From the NCBI RefSeq assembly GCF_002407205.1, contig NZ_CP023548.1, positions 3,162,001-3,226,000 of the forward strand: a DNA stretch of 64,000 nt, given 5' to 3'. The stretch comes from Rhodobacter sp. CZR27 (GTDB taxonomy: Bacteria; Pseudomonadota; Alphaproteobacteria; Rhodobacterales; Rhodobacteraceae). The first letter of the stretch is position 1; the number at the start of each line of letters is the position of its first letter. The translations under genes and the position numbers were made by a program. The notes under the pieces are model-generated. The model was not told the DNA's origin. It did no database searches and worked only from the letters and a program-made list of their open reading frames with translations. Below are positions 39,767 to 48,485 of the stretch, in pieces.

Positions 39767-40369
39767 TCAAATCAGCAGCACCTGCGTGCCGACGTTGGTA
39801 AGCGGGAAAAGCTGCTGGATGTGCTCGTTGTAAAGCCCGATGCAACCGTTGGACGAGCGACGCCCGATCTTGCGCGTGTCATGCGTGCCGTGGATGCGGT
39901 AGTAGGTCCAGGACAGGTAGAGCGCGTGGGTCCCCAGCGGGTTGTCCGGCGCGCCACCGGGCACGAAGTCCGGCCATTCCGGGTTGCGCTCGCGCATCGA
40001 GGGAGTCGGACGCCACGGCGGCGCGACCACCTTCTGCACCACCTCGGTGCGGCCACGGCGGGTCAACTCGTCCGACAGCGGAACCGAGGTCGGGAACAGC
40101 AGGTAAGACGACTGGTCCTCGCTCCAGAAATGCAGGCAGCGCGAGGTGGTGTCGACCAGGATGGCGCCCTTGCGCAGGCTCGAGAAATACGGCTGCCAAT
40201 CGAGCATCCGGAAGCTCGAGATGTTGTTGCGCACCGGCCCCGCGGGGGAGGTCGCGGCAGCAGGCACCGCCTCCTGCGCCAGCGCCGGCATCGCCAGCGC
40301 ACCGAGGCCCACCGCCGCACACCCAAGCAGTGTCCGCCGATCGAGCTTCTTCGATTGATCCGCACCCAT
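39767..40369 (-). CDS. L,D-transpeptidase (YkuD), Tat-type export signal
   Basis: A 200-residue YkuD-domain enzyme that makes 3-3 peptidoglycan cross-links or attaches proteins to peptidoglycan. The catalytic motif is HGTHDTRKIGRRSSNGCIGL. The N-terminus MGADQSKKLDRRTLLGCAAVGLGAL resembles a twin-arginine signal, which is common in alphaproteobacterial members. ATG 40369 is chosen; the frame continues 25 codons upstream. It is divergent from the CAP lipoprotein gene, and a second YkuD enzyme lies 800 bases away, suggesting an envelope-remodelling patch. Confidence 0.9.
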   Translation of the reverse strand: MGADQSKKLDRRTLLGCAAVGLGALAMPALAQEAVPAAATSPAGPVRNNISSFRMLDWQPYFSSLRKGAILVDTTSRCLHFWSEDQSSYLLFPTSVPLSDELTRRGRTEVVQKVVAPPWRPTPSMRERNPEWPDFVPGGAPDNPLGTHALYLSWTYYRIHGTHDTRKIGRRSSNGCIGLYNEHIQQLFPLTNVGTQVLLI

Positions 40370-40547
40370 TCCGCTCGTCTCCTTGATCTTGGTCCCGGAA
40401 ATTTCGGACCGCAGCAATCTATCGCCCCGCGCCAGTGGCGGCAATTCACTCCCGCGTCAACGAGGAAGTGGCCGCCCGAGATGCGTTTGAACAGTCCGCG
40501 GCCTTTCTGTTAAGAGGGCCGGAACGAACCTTGTGGGTGGACATCAC

Positions 40548-41114
40548 ATGAAGACTCTCTCCGCGCTCGCCCTTTGCGGCGTCATGGCTCTGTCGGCCTG
40601 CGCCTCCAAGACCTCCGTGGCCCTCGGTCCGGACGGCAAGCCGATGCCGCAAGTCTACCGCATCGCACCGGGGCAGGAGAGCGAGATCACCTACCGGTTG
40701 CTCGACTCGGTCAACACCCTGCGGCAGGCGAAGGGGGCGGCCCCGCTCCAGCTCAACTCGGAACTGACGGCGGCCGCCGCCACCCATGCGCGCGACATGT
40801 CCGTGCAGAACCGCCCCTGGCACTTCGGCTCGGACGGTTCGTCGCCGCTGGTCCGGGTGCAGCGTGCGGGCTACCAAGGCAAGCTTCTGGGCGAGCTGAT
40901 TTCCGAGACCTACCAGACCGAGCTCGAGACGCTGGCGGCGTGGATGGAGCAGCGCGACACCCGCGACGTGGTGCTTGATCCCTCGGCCACCGACCTCGGC
41001 TTCGCCTGGTATCAGGAATCGCAGGGAAAGATCTGGTGGACAGTCGTCACCGGCTCGTCGATGGCGGCGGCCCAGCCGGTGCCCGTGGCATCCATGGCGG
41101 TCGCGGGTCTCTGA
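40548..41114 (+). CDS. CAP-domain (SCP/PR1-like) lipoprotein
   Basis: A 188-residue protein with a lipobox (LCGVMALSAC) and one CAP domain: the helix LLDSVNTLRQAKGAAPLQLNSELTAAAATHARDMS, then RPWHFGSDGS and the TDLGFAWYQESQGKIWWTVV end. Bacterial CAP lipoproteins are mostly uncharacterised; some bind lipids or peptidoglycan. Start ATG 40548 is the one adjoining the signal sequence. It is flanked on both sides by L,D-transpeptidase genes on the opposite strand. Confidence 0.85.
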   Translation: MKTLSALALCGVMALSACASKTSVALGPDGKPMPQVYRIAPGQESEITYRLLDSVNTLRQAKGAAPLQLNSELTAAAATHARDMSVQNRPWHFGSDGSSPLVRVQRAGYQGKLLGELISETYQTELETLAAWMEQRDTRDVVLDPSATDLGFAWYQESQGKIWWTVVTGSSMAAAQPVPVASMAVAGL

Positions 41115-41143
41115 CCCGCCATCTTGCCGGAAGCGATACGTCG

Positions 41144-41163
41144 GGGCGGGGGCGACCCCGCCC
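41144..41163. terminator. Hairpin between CAP lipoprotein and second L,D-transpeptidase
   Basis: GGGCGGGG at 41144-41151 and CCCCGCCC at 41156-41163 form an 8-bp stem closed by GCGA, a GNRA-type tetraloop. It sits between convergent genes and can act for both strands. No T-run. Confidence 0.55.
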
Positions 41164-41169
41164 GTTGCG

Positions 41170-41667
41170 TCAGGGCAGGATGTAGATCGGCGTGCCGACG
41201 CGGACCATCGAGTAGACTTCCTCGACCTCCTCGTCCGAGACCGCGATGCAGCCTGCCGTCCAGTCGCGCTTGTTCGGCCCGCGATACTTGCCACGACCAT
41301 GGATGAAGATGTCGCCACCGGGCTCCTTCCCCTGCAGGAAGGCCATCTTCTGGTCCGAGGTATTGGGATAGGAGATGCCGAGCGAGAGGTGGTAGTTCGA
41401 CCGCGGGTTCTGCCGGTTGATGAAGTAGACCCCCTCGGGCGTGCGGCCGTCGCCTTCGTACTGCTTGTGCCCGGTCGGCCTGAAGCCGAGCCCGATGTCA
41501 TACTGGCGCAGCACGTGCGAGCCGCTCAGCAGATACATCTTGCGGTCCGCCTTGTGGACCTGGACGCTGGTGACGGGAGGCCCGTCGTAGCGACGGATCT
41601 TGGGATCGCCGCCGCAGCCGGCGAGGGCGAGCGCAAGGACGATCAGGGTGATTTTCAGGAACTGCAT
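41170..41667 (-). CDS. L,D-transpeptidase lipoprotein (YkuD)
   Basis: A 165-residue YkuD-domain lipoprotein. The signal LKITLIVLALALAGC has a lipobox cysteine, and the catalytic motif is HGRGKYRGPNKRDWTAGCIAVS with the nucleophile Cys. GDGRTPEGVYFINRQNPRS is the typical substrate-side segment of murein L,D-transpeptidases (ErfK-like). ATG 41667 is used because it directly precedes the signal peptide. It converges on the CAP lipoprotein gene and lies downstream of the methyltransferase gene with a hairpin between, so it may have its own promoter. Confidence 0.88.
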   Translation of the reverse strand: MQFLKITLIVLALALAGCGGDPKIRRYDGPPVTSVQVHKADRKMYLLSGSHVLRQYDIGLGFRPTGHKQYEGDGRTPEGVYFINRQNPRSNYHLSLGISYPNTSDQKMAFLQGKEPGGDIFIHGRGKYRGPNKRDWTAGCIAVSDEEVEEVYSMVRVGTPIYILP

Positions 41668-41714
41668 GGAGGTCACTGCCCGCTTTGTCTTTTTTCTTCG
41701 GAAATACCGAAAAT

Positions 41715-41749
41715 CCGCCGTTCTCGCCAGCATTCTTTGGCGAAGGCGG
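41715..41749 (-). terminator. Candidate terminator of the hslO operon
   Basis: CCGCC (41715-41719) pairs with GGCGG (41745-41749), and inside it CGCCA (41725-41729) pairs with TGGCG (41738-41742), with a small internal bulge. On the minus strand it is followed by ATTTTCGG. It lies 46 bases past the methyltransferase stop. Confidence 0.4.
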
Positions 41750-41794
41750 TTAATTTGACGTTGAGAGTCACCTGCCGGACGCATCCGGCGCGGG

Positions 41795-43009
41795 TCAGGC
41801 GGGCAGACTCAACCGCGCGGCGAGCTCCACATGGGCAGACCAGCGGAACTGGTCCACCACCTGCACCCAGTCGAGTCGGTAGCCGGCACGGACCAGCATG
41901 GCCGAGTCGCGGGCAAAGGTGACGGGGTTGCAGGAGACGAAGGCGATGACGGGCACCCGGGCGCGCGCCAGCGCCGCCGTCTGCGCCTCGGCCCCGGCGC
42001 GGGGCGGGTCGATCACCACCGCATCGCACTTGCGCAACTCGTCGGGCTCCAGCGGGCGGCGGAACAGGTCGCGCGTCTCGACCGTCACGCGCTTCAACCC
42101 CGCCGCCTGCCGCCAACCCCGGTCGAGCGCCGCGGTCATGGCTGCGTCGCCCTCGACCGCATGAACCTCCGCCCGCTGCGCCAGGGGCAGGGCAAAGGTG
42201 CCGACGCCCGCGAAAAGGTCGGTCACCATTCGCGCTTCGCCAATGGCATCGACCACCGCAGCCAGCAGCGCCGCCTCGCCCTCGGCCGTCGCCTGCAGGA
42301 AGGCGCCGGGTGGCGGCACGACGCGCGCCGGCCCGAAGGCCTGCGCGGGCGGCACGCGAAGCGCCACCGTCTCGCCCTGCCATGTGAGCCGCGAAAGCCC
42401 ATGGCGTTCCGCCACCTGCGCGAGCGCCCCCCTCAGCGCCGCATCGAGCGGCTTGCCGCCGCTGACCGAGACATCCGGGCCGCCGAGGCTGCGCGTCACC
42501 GTCAGCGCCAGTTCGGCCGACCGGGACCCGCCCGTCACCACCAGCGCCTCCAGCGCCGGTATGGCTGCCATCAGGTCCGGATGCAGCAGCCTGCAATCCG
42601 GCACCCCGACGATCAGATCGGAGTGGCGCGCGTGGAAGCCCACCAGCGCCCCGCCCTTGGTGCGCCGACCCGAGAGCGTGGCCCGCCGGCGCGAGGCGGG
42701 CGGAGAGACGGCGATCGACCGGAACGGCGCCTCGAGCCCCTGGCCGGCCAGCGCCGAACGGACGACCTCCTGCTTCCAGTCCGCCATGAAGCTGTCCGAA
42801 GCATGCTGCAGCAGGCAGCCGCCACAGGTCCGTGCGTGCGGACAGGGCGGACGCACCCGGTCAGGCGAGGGCGTGAGGATCTTCGGCGCGACCATCCGGC
42901 CACCCGCCACCTCACCCTCGACCACCTCGCCCGGGAGGGCGCCGCTGACGAAGATCCCGCCGCCCAGCGCATCGCCCAGGTGGCCCAGCCTCTCGATGGT
43001 CACGATCAC
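41795..43009 (-). CDS. RNA 5-methyluridine methyltransferase (RlmD/TrmA family)
   Basis: Class I SAM-dependent RNA methyltransferase of 404 residues. An N-terminal part with iron-sulfur cluster cysteines (CPHARTCGGC, and a further Cys in VPDCRLL) points to the RlmC/RlmD type rather than TrmA. The SAM motif is VTDLFAGVGTFALPLAQ, and the catalytic cysteine lies in FVSCNPVTFARD. The start overlaps the ABC transporter stop by four bases. It ends the hslO operon. Target (23S rRNA U1939 or similar) inferred from the family only. Confidence 0.88.
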   Translation of the reverse strand: MIVTIERLGHLGDALGGGIFVSGALPGEVVEGEVAGGRMVAPKILTPSPDRVRPPCPHARTCGGCLLQHASDSFMADWKQEVVRSALAGQGLEAPFRSIAVSPPASRRRATLSGRRTKGGALVGFHARHSDLIVGVPDCRLLHPDLMAAIPALEALVVTGGSRSAELALTVTRSLGGPDVSVSGGKPLDAALRGALAQVAERHGLSRLTWQGETVALRVPPAQAFGPARVVPPPGAFLQATAEGEAALLAAVVDAIGEARMVTDLFAGVGTFALPLAQRAEVHAVEGDAAMTAALDRGWRQAAGLKRVTVETRDLFRRPLEPDELRKCDAVVIDPPRAGAEAQTAALARARVPVIAFVSCNPVTFARDSAMLVRAGYRLDWVQVVDQFRWSAHVELAARLSLPA

Positions 43010-44850
43010 TCGGCGGCCTCTTCCTCGCAGGTCATGAAGCCGCCGCTTTGCCGGTTCCAGTAGCGCGCGTAAAGCCCGTTCCGCGCCAGAAGCGTCTCGT
43101 GGGTGCCTTCCTCGACCAGTTCGCCGCGATCCAGCACGATGATCCGGTCCATCGCCGCGATGGTCGAGAGGCGGTGAGCGATGGCGAGCACGGTCTTGCC
43201 CTCCATCACCCGGCCCAGCGCCTCCTGGATCGAGGCCTCGACCTCGCTGTCGAGCGCCGAGGTGGCCTCGTCCAGCACGAGGATCGGCGCGTCCTTCAGG
43301 AAGGCGCGGGCCAGCGCGATCCGCTGCCGCTGCCCGCCCGAAAGCTTCACGCCCCGCTCGCCGAGGAAGGCATCGTAGCCGTGCCGTCCGGAATGATCCG
43401 CCATCGCCGCGATGAACTCGTCAGCCTCGGCCGCACGGGCGGCGGCGACCATCTCGTCCTCCGAGGCATCCGGGCGGCCATACATGATGTTGTCGCGGGC
43501 CGAGCGGTTGAACATCGCCGTCTCCTGCGTGACCATTGCGATCTGGCGGCGCAGGCTTTCCTGCGTGACGCCGCGCACGTCCTGCCCGTCGATCAGCACC
43601 CGGCCCTCCTCGGGGTCGTAGAGGCGCAGCAGAAGCGAGACCAGCGTGGACTTCCCCGCCCCCGAGGCCCCGACGATGCCGAGCTTCTCGCCCGGCCGGA
43701 CCGTCAGGTCGAGTGCACGGATGCCGCCGGTCTGGCGGCCATAGGCGAAGCTCACCGCCTCGAAGCGGATCTCGCCCCGGACGCGCGGCAGATCCACGGC
43801 GCCGTTCCGGTCCGGCAGTTCATGGGGGACGGACAGGGTGCGCATCCCGTCCTCGACCTCGCCGATCGAGGTATAGATCGACATCAGCGTGAAGCTGACC
43901 CAGCCCGACATCTGCGAGATCCGCGTGGCGATGGCGCCCGCCGCCGCAATGGAGCCGGCAGTGGCCGCGCCTTGCTGCCACAGGACCAGCGTGCCGCCGA
44001 TCAGAAGCACCGGCAGCACGCCCGACAGCGCCATGAGCGCGAAGCGGAACCAGGTCGAGATCACGCCGAACTCCAGCGACCGGTCGCGGAACGTCTCCAT
44101 CGCGCGCAGCGCCACGCGGTCCTCGAAGGCGGCATGGGCGAAAAGCTTGACCGTCTTGATGTTGGTGATCGTGTCCACCACCTGTCCCGAGACCATGGCC
44201 CGGGCCGCGGCGCGTGCGGCCGAGTTCTCGCGCACCTTGGGCAGGTAGAAGCGGATCAGCGCCATGTAGGCCAGCAGCCACAGGCCCAGCGCGGCGGCGA
44301 TCCGCCAGTCCACCGACAGGAGGTAGAGCGCGGACGCCACGACCGAGGCCAGCGCGAAGGCCACAGTGTTGATGATCTCGGTCACCGCATCGGTGACGGC
44401 CCGCGCGGCCTGCATCTGCTTCTGCGCGATGCGGCCGGCGAAGTCGTTGTCGAAGAAGGTGACCGCCTGCCCCAATGTCCAGCGGTGCAGCCGGCTGAGC
44501 ACCAGCGGCAGCACGTTCGGCCCGATGACGATGGAGTTCGCGGCCGAGGACAGCCCGAACGACAGCGGCCGCAGCACAAGGTAGAAGATCAGGAACAGCG
44601 AGAGCAGCCCCATATGATCGGTGAAGAACGCCGCAGGGTCCGAGGCGACGGCGGCATCGATCACCCAGCCGATGACCGCGGCCGAGACGACCTCGAACGT
44701 GCCCGAGAGCGCCGAAAGTGCGGCCGCCATCCAGAGCATCGGCCAGGAGCCCCGCAGGCACCAGCGCATGAAGGCGGCAAGCCGCTGCGGCGGCGGCCCC
44801 TCGGCCGGGCGGAAGGCGTCGATCAGGCTGCCGAGGCGCACCAGTCTCAT
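43006..44850 (-). CDS. ABC exporter half-transporter (second of pair)
   Basis: A 614-residue fused membrane and ATPase protein of the MsbA/MdlB class. Six membrane helices (for example LLSLFLIFYLVLRPLSFGL) are followed by a nucleotide-binding domain with Walker A GASGAGKST, signature LSGGQRQRIALARAF, Walker B ILVLDEATSALDSE and H-loop AHRLST. All catalytic residues are consensus, so this half could work as a homodimer or with its 614-residue neighbour. It overlaps genes on both sides by four bases. Substrate unknown; lipid or peptide export is typical. Confidence 0.9.
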   Translation of the reverse strand: MRLVRLGSLIDAFRPAEGPPPQRLAAFMRWCLRGSWPMLWMAAALSALSGTFEVVSAAVIGWVIDAAVASDPAAFFTDHMGLLSLFLIFYLVLRPLSFGLSSAANSIVIGPNVLPLVLSRLHRWTLGQAVTFFDNDFAGRIAQKQMQAARAVTDAVTEIINTVAFALASVVASALYLLSVDWRIAAALGLWLLAYMALIRFYLPKVRENSAARAAARAMVSGQVVDTITNIKTVKLFAHAAFEDRVALRAMETFRDRSLEFGVISTWFRFALMALSGVLPVLLIGGTLVLWQQGAATAGSIAAAGAIATRISQMSGWVSFTLMSIYTSIGEVEDGMRTLSVPHELPDRNGAVDLPRVRGEIRFEAVSFAYGRQTGGIRALDLTVRPGEKLGIVGASGAGKSTLVSLLLRLYDPEEGRVLIDGQDVRGVTQESLRRQIAMVTQETAMFNRSARDNIMYGRPDASEDEMVAAARAAEADEFIAAMADHSGRHGYDAFLGERGVKLSGGQRQRIALARAFLKDAPILVLDEATSALDSEVEASIQEALGRVMEGKTVLAIAHRLSTIAAMDRIIVLDRGELVEEGTHETLLARNGLYARYWNRQSGGFMTCEEEAAE

Positions 44851-46691
44851 TCCGCCGCATCCTCGGTGCCGATGAAGCCGCCGGACTGCCGTGTCCAGAA
44901 CCGCGCATATAGCCCGTCACGCGCCAGAAGCTCGGCATGGCTGCCGGTCTCGGCCACGCGGCCTTCCTCCAGCACCACGATCCGGTCCATCGCGGCGATG
45001 GTCGACAGGCGGTGCGCGATGGCGATGACGGTCTTGCCCTCCATCACGCCGTAAAGCGTCTGCTGGATCGCCGCCTCGACCTCGCTGTCCAGTGCCGAGG
45101 TCGCCTCGTCGAGGATCAGGATCGGCGCGTTCTTCAGGATCACCCGCGCCAGCCCCACCCGCTGGCGCTGCCCGCCCGAAAGCTTCACCCCGCGCTCGCC
45201 GACATGTGCGTCATAGCCCCTGCGGCCCTCGGGGTCCTCGAGCGTCAGGATGAAGTCATGCGCCTCGGCGCGTTTCGCGGCCAGGATCATCTCGGCCTCG
45301 CTGGCCTCGGGCCGGCCGTAGAGGATGTTGTCGCGCACCGAGCGGTGCAGGAGGCTCGAATCCTGCTGGACCATGCCGATCACGCGGCGGAGCGAGTCCT
45401 GCGTGACCTCGGTCACGTCCTGCCCGTCGATCAGGATGCGCCCGCCCTCGGGGTCGTAGAAGCGCAGCATCAGCTTGACCAGCGTGGACTTCCCCGCGCC
45501 CGAGCGGCCGACGATGCCCACCTTCTCGCCCGGCCGGATCGCCAGCGAGATCCGGTCGAGTCCGCCCGATCCGCGGCCGTAGTGATGCGAGACCTCGCGG
45601 ATCTCGATCCGGCCCTCGGTCAGGCGAAGCGGCTTGGCACCGGGCCGGTCGGTCAGCGCGATGGGCTGGGCGATGGTCTCCATCCCCTCGGCCACCACGC
45701 CCAGCGCCTGCACCAGCGAACTCGTCGCCCACATGATCCAGTAGGTCATGTTGTTCAGCCGCAGCACCAGCGCGGTGGAGGCGGCGACGATGCCCACGCT
45801 TGCCTGCCCCTGATACCAGAGCAGGATCGCCCAGCCGGTGACCGAGGTGATGAGCGCGCCGTTCAGCAGCGTCAGCGCCACGTCCATCCGGGTGATGATC
45901 CGCATCTCCTTCTGGAAGGTGGTGCGGGCGGTCTCGATCGCCTCGCGCGCATAGTTCAGTTCGCGGTCGTGATGGGCGAACAGCTTCACCGCATGGATGT
46001 TGGTATAGGCATCGACTACCCGCCCGGTGACGGCCGACCGCGCGTCCGACGAAGCTTTCGACGCCGGACCCGCATGGCGGATCGTCCAGCGCATGAGCAG
46101 GATGTAGAGCGCGAGCCACGCCAGCAGCGGCAGCGTCAGGCGCGGATCGGCATCGGCCAGCACCGCCACCGCGCCGATCACCGTGGTGATCGCGAAGGCC
46201 CCCGCATCGAAGGTCTGGAATACCGCATCGCCCGCCGCGGGCGGGGTCTGCATGATGCGGTTGGCGATCCGGCCGGCGAAGTCGCTCTCGAACCAGCCGA
46301 CCGGCTGGCGCAGGACGTGGTGGTGCGCCCGCCACCGGATCAGCGTGCCGAAGTTCGGCAGGATCGTGTTGTGCAGAAGCGCCACGTCCAGCCCCGCCAC
46401 CAGCGGGCGCAGGATCAGGATGCCGGCGCCCACGGCGAGGATCTCCCACCCGTGGCTGTCCCACACGGCCTGCGGCGAGCCTTCGGCCAGCACATCCACC
46501 AGTCGGCCGACATACCAGATCAGCAGCACCTCGACCGAGGCATTGAGAACCGACATCAGGCCGGTGATCGCGAAGACCTTGCGGAACGGCCGGACAAAAC
46601 CCTTCAGGAACGGCCAGAGCCGCCGCGGGGGCGTGTCGCTCTGCTCCCATGGCGCGTAGGGATCGACCAGATTCTCGAAGAAGCGGAACAT
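44847..46691 (-). CDS. ABC exporter half-transporter (first of pair)
   Basis: Also 614 residues, with six membrane helices followed by Walker A GRSGAGKST, LSGGQRQRVGLARVI, ILILDEATSALDSE and AHRLST. Sequence identity to the next gene is clear in the ATPase domain and weaker in the membrane domain, so the pair probably arose by an old duplication and may form a heterodimer. It is 64 bases after cca and overlaps the partner start by four bases. Neither half shows the degenerate ATP site seen in many heterodimeric exporters. Confidence 0.9.
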   Translation of the reverse strand: MFRFFENLVDPYAPWEQSDTPPRRLWPFLKGFVRPFRKVFAITGLMSVLNASVEVLLIWYVGRLVDVLAEGSPQAVWDSHGWEILAVGAGILILRPLVAGLDVALLHNTILPNFGTLIRWRAHHHVLRQPVGWFESDFAGRIANRIMQTPPAAGDAVFQTFDAGAFAITTVIGAVAVLADADPRLTLPLLAWLALYILLMRWTIRHAGPASKASSDARSAVTGRVVDAYTNIHAVKLFAHHDRELNYAREAIETARTTFQKEMRIITRMDVALTLLNGALITSVTGWAILLWYQGQASVGIVAASTALVLRLNNMTYWIMWATSSLVQALGVVAEGMETIAQPIALTDRPGAKPLRLTEGRIEIREVSHHYGRGSGGLDRISLAIRPGEKVGIVGRSGAGKSTLVKLMLRFYDPEGGRILIDGQDVTEVTQDSLRRVIGMVQQDSSLLHRSVRDNILYGRPEASEAEMILAAKRAEAHDFILTLEDPEGRRGYDAHVGERGVKLSGGQRQRVGLARVILKNAPILILDEATSALDSEVEAAIQQTLYGVMEGKTVIAIAHRLSTIAAMDRIVVLEEGRVAETGSHAELLARDGLYARFWTRQSGGFIGTEDAAE

Positions 46692-46755
46692 CGGAGGGCC
46701 TCGTCAGTGCCGCCCAGATATAGCCTGCCCGCCTGCAAAGGAAATGCGGGGAATG

Positions 46756-47898
46756 TCAGCCCAGCAGCGCGTCCCGTGTCAGCTGGAAGTCCGAGGCGAT
46801 CCAACGCTCTTCCAGTTCGCGCAGCCGCGCCCCCAGCGCAGGCCCTTCGAGCTCGGGCATCAGGTCCGCCGCGCGCAGCGGGAAGCGCGCCGCGGCCCCG
46901 CGGGCCAGCGCCTCCTCCCAGCCCGAGGGCGGCGGAGCCTCCAGCAGCGCGGCACGGACGAGAACCGCGCCGGCCCCCAGCCGGCACCCCAGCCGGTAGC
47001 CGAGTTCCGCGGGCGAAGCCCCCGCCACAGCAGCGCTCCGCAGCTTCGCAAGCGCCAGCGTATCCGCGCGCGACAGCCGCAGACGCTCGGCCGCTTCTTC
47101 ACCGCCAAGACTGGCAAGCCGGCAAAGCCAGTCGGGCGCGCGGCCATCCTCCAGATGCACCAGAACCGGCAGGGCGCGGGGGTCGGCACCGGGCAGGACG
47201 TGGCGCAGCACGCCCGCATGATCCATTGCGGCCACCGCCGGCGCCGGATCGGCCGCCGACAGCAGCTTGCGCATCTCGGCCCCCACCCGCTCGCGTGAGA
47301 GCTGCTCGATCCCGTCGGCCAGCGCGGCACAGGCCGCGAGACCCTCGGCGTCCAATCCGCCGCTCGGATCGCCATAGATCGCGTGGAACCGGAAGAAGCG
47401 CAGGATGCGCAGGTAATCCTCGCGGATCCGCTGGCTCGCGTCGCCCACGAACCGCACCCGGCGCGCGATCAGGTCGGGCAGCCCGCCGAGCGGGTCGATC
47501 ACCTCGCCCGAGGGCTCGGCATAAAGCGCGTTCATGGTGAAGTCGCGCCGCGCCGCATCCTCGGCCACGTCCTCGGAGAAGGCGATGGTGGCGTGACGGC
47601 CGAAGGTCTCGACATCCCGGCGGAAGGTGGTGACCTCGTGCGGGACGCCCTCGGCGATCACCGTGACCGTGCCGTGGTCAACGCCGGTGGGCACGACACG
47701 GAAGCCGGCCGCCTCGGCCAGCGCGTTGACCGTCTCGGGCCGGGCGTCGGTGGACAGGTCGATGTCCGCGACCGGCACGCCCAGCAGGGCATTGCGCACG
47801 CAACCGCCAACGAACAGCGCCCGGTAGCCAGCCCCGACGAGCGCGGCGCAGAACCGTTGCGTCGCGCCGTGGGTCAGCCAGTCGCCCGCGATCCTCAT
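46756..47898 (-). CDS. cca: CCA-adding tRNA nucleotidyltransferase
   Basis: Class II nucleotidyltransferase that completes or repairs the 3' CCA end of tRNAs. The 380-residue protein has FVGGCVRNALLG followed by VADIDLSTDARPE (metal-binding aspartates), RRDFTMNALYAEP and the RIREDYLRILRFFRFHAIYG motif. In the GGxVR motif Asn follows Arg where many have Asp, as I recall is common in alphaproteobacteria. The start is ATG 47898, overlapping the CoA pyrophosphatase stop by four bases. A poly(A) polymerase identity is less likely given the length. Confidence 0.92.
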   Translation of the reverse strand: MRIAGDWLTHGATQRFCAALVGAGYRALFVGGCVRNALLGVPVADIDLSTDARPETVNALAEAAGFRVVPTGVDHGTVTVIAEGVPHEVTTFRRDVETFGRHATIAFSEDVAEDAARRDFTMNALYAEPSGEVIDPLGGLPDLIARRVRFVGDASQRIREDYLRILRFFRFHAIYGDPSGGLDAEGLAACAALADGIEQLSRERVGAEMRKLLSAADPAPAVAAMDHAGVLRHVLPGADPRALPVLVHLEDGRAPDWLCRLASLGGEEAAERLRLSRADTLALAKLRSAAVAGASPAELGYRLGCRLGAGAVLVRAALLEAPPPSGWEEALARGAAARFPLRAADLMPELEGPALGARLRELEERWIASDFQLTRDALLG

Positions 47899-48485
47899 GC
47901 CTGCATCCGCTCCGCCAGCCCGCGCAGGATGCGGGCGGTTGCTCCCCATATGTAGTAGGGGCCGTAGGGCACGACGTAATACCTGCGCCAGCCGCCCCGC
48001 CAGAGGCGACGCTCCACGCGATAGCGCGACAGGTCCATCAGATGCGCCAGCGGCACGGTGAAGGCTTCCTCGACCTCGCCCTCCTCCGGAAGGGGAACGA
48101 AGTCGCCCCGAACCATGGCCAGCACCGGAACCACCGTGTAGCCGGTCACCGTCTCGTGCAGCGGCAGGCGGCCGAGCAGTTCCACCTGCGCCGAGGGCAG
48201 CCCGATCTCTTCCCGCGCCTCGCGCAGGGCGGCATGTTCGGGACTTTTGTCGCCGGCGTCGATCTTGCCGCCCGGAAACGCGATCTGGCCGGGATGATGG
48301 GCCAGATGCGAGGCGCGCTTGGTCAGGATCACCCGCGCCCCGCCCTCGCGCAGCCAGACCGGCACCAGCACGGCCGCCGCCCTGAGGCGGCGGTCGGGCG
48401 GCAGCACGATCTCGGGGTTCAGGTCATGGTCCGAGGAGGCGGCGCCGCCGCATTCCAGCGCGCGGCGCAGCCCCTCAGGCATCAT
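47895..48485 (-). CDS. CoA pyrophosphatase (NUDIX, NudL-like)
   Basis: NUDIX hydrolase of 196 residues that cleaves CoA to 3',5'-ADP and phosphopantetheine. The CoA-specific upstream motif (LTKRASHLAHHPGQIAFPGG) directly joins the NUDIX box (GKIDAGD, then ALREAREEIGL), a combination diagnostic of the CoA branch. GGAG lies nine bases before ATG 48485. It overlaps the end of hslO by 11 bases and the start of cca by four, so it is an internal gene of the operon. Confidence 0.92.
   Translation of the reverse strand: MMPEGLRRALECGGAASSDHDLNPEIVLPPDRRLRAAAVLVPVWLREGGARVILTKRASHLAHHPGQIAFPGGKIDAGDKSPEHAALREAREEIGLPSAQVELLGRLPLHETVTGYTVVPVLAMVRGDFVPLPEEGEVEEAFTVPLAHLMDLSRYRVERRLWRGGWRRYYVVPYGPYYIWGATARILRGLAERMQA

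Noticed and set aside
43006..46691. The two 614-residue ABC genes as a recent tandem duplication
   Set aside because: ATPase motifs agree, but the membrane halves differ substantially; an old duplication or separate recruitment fits better.
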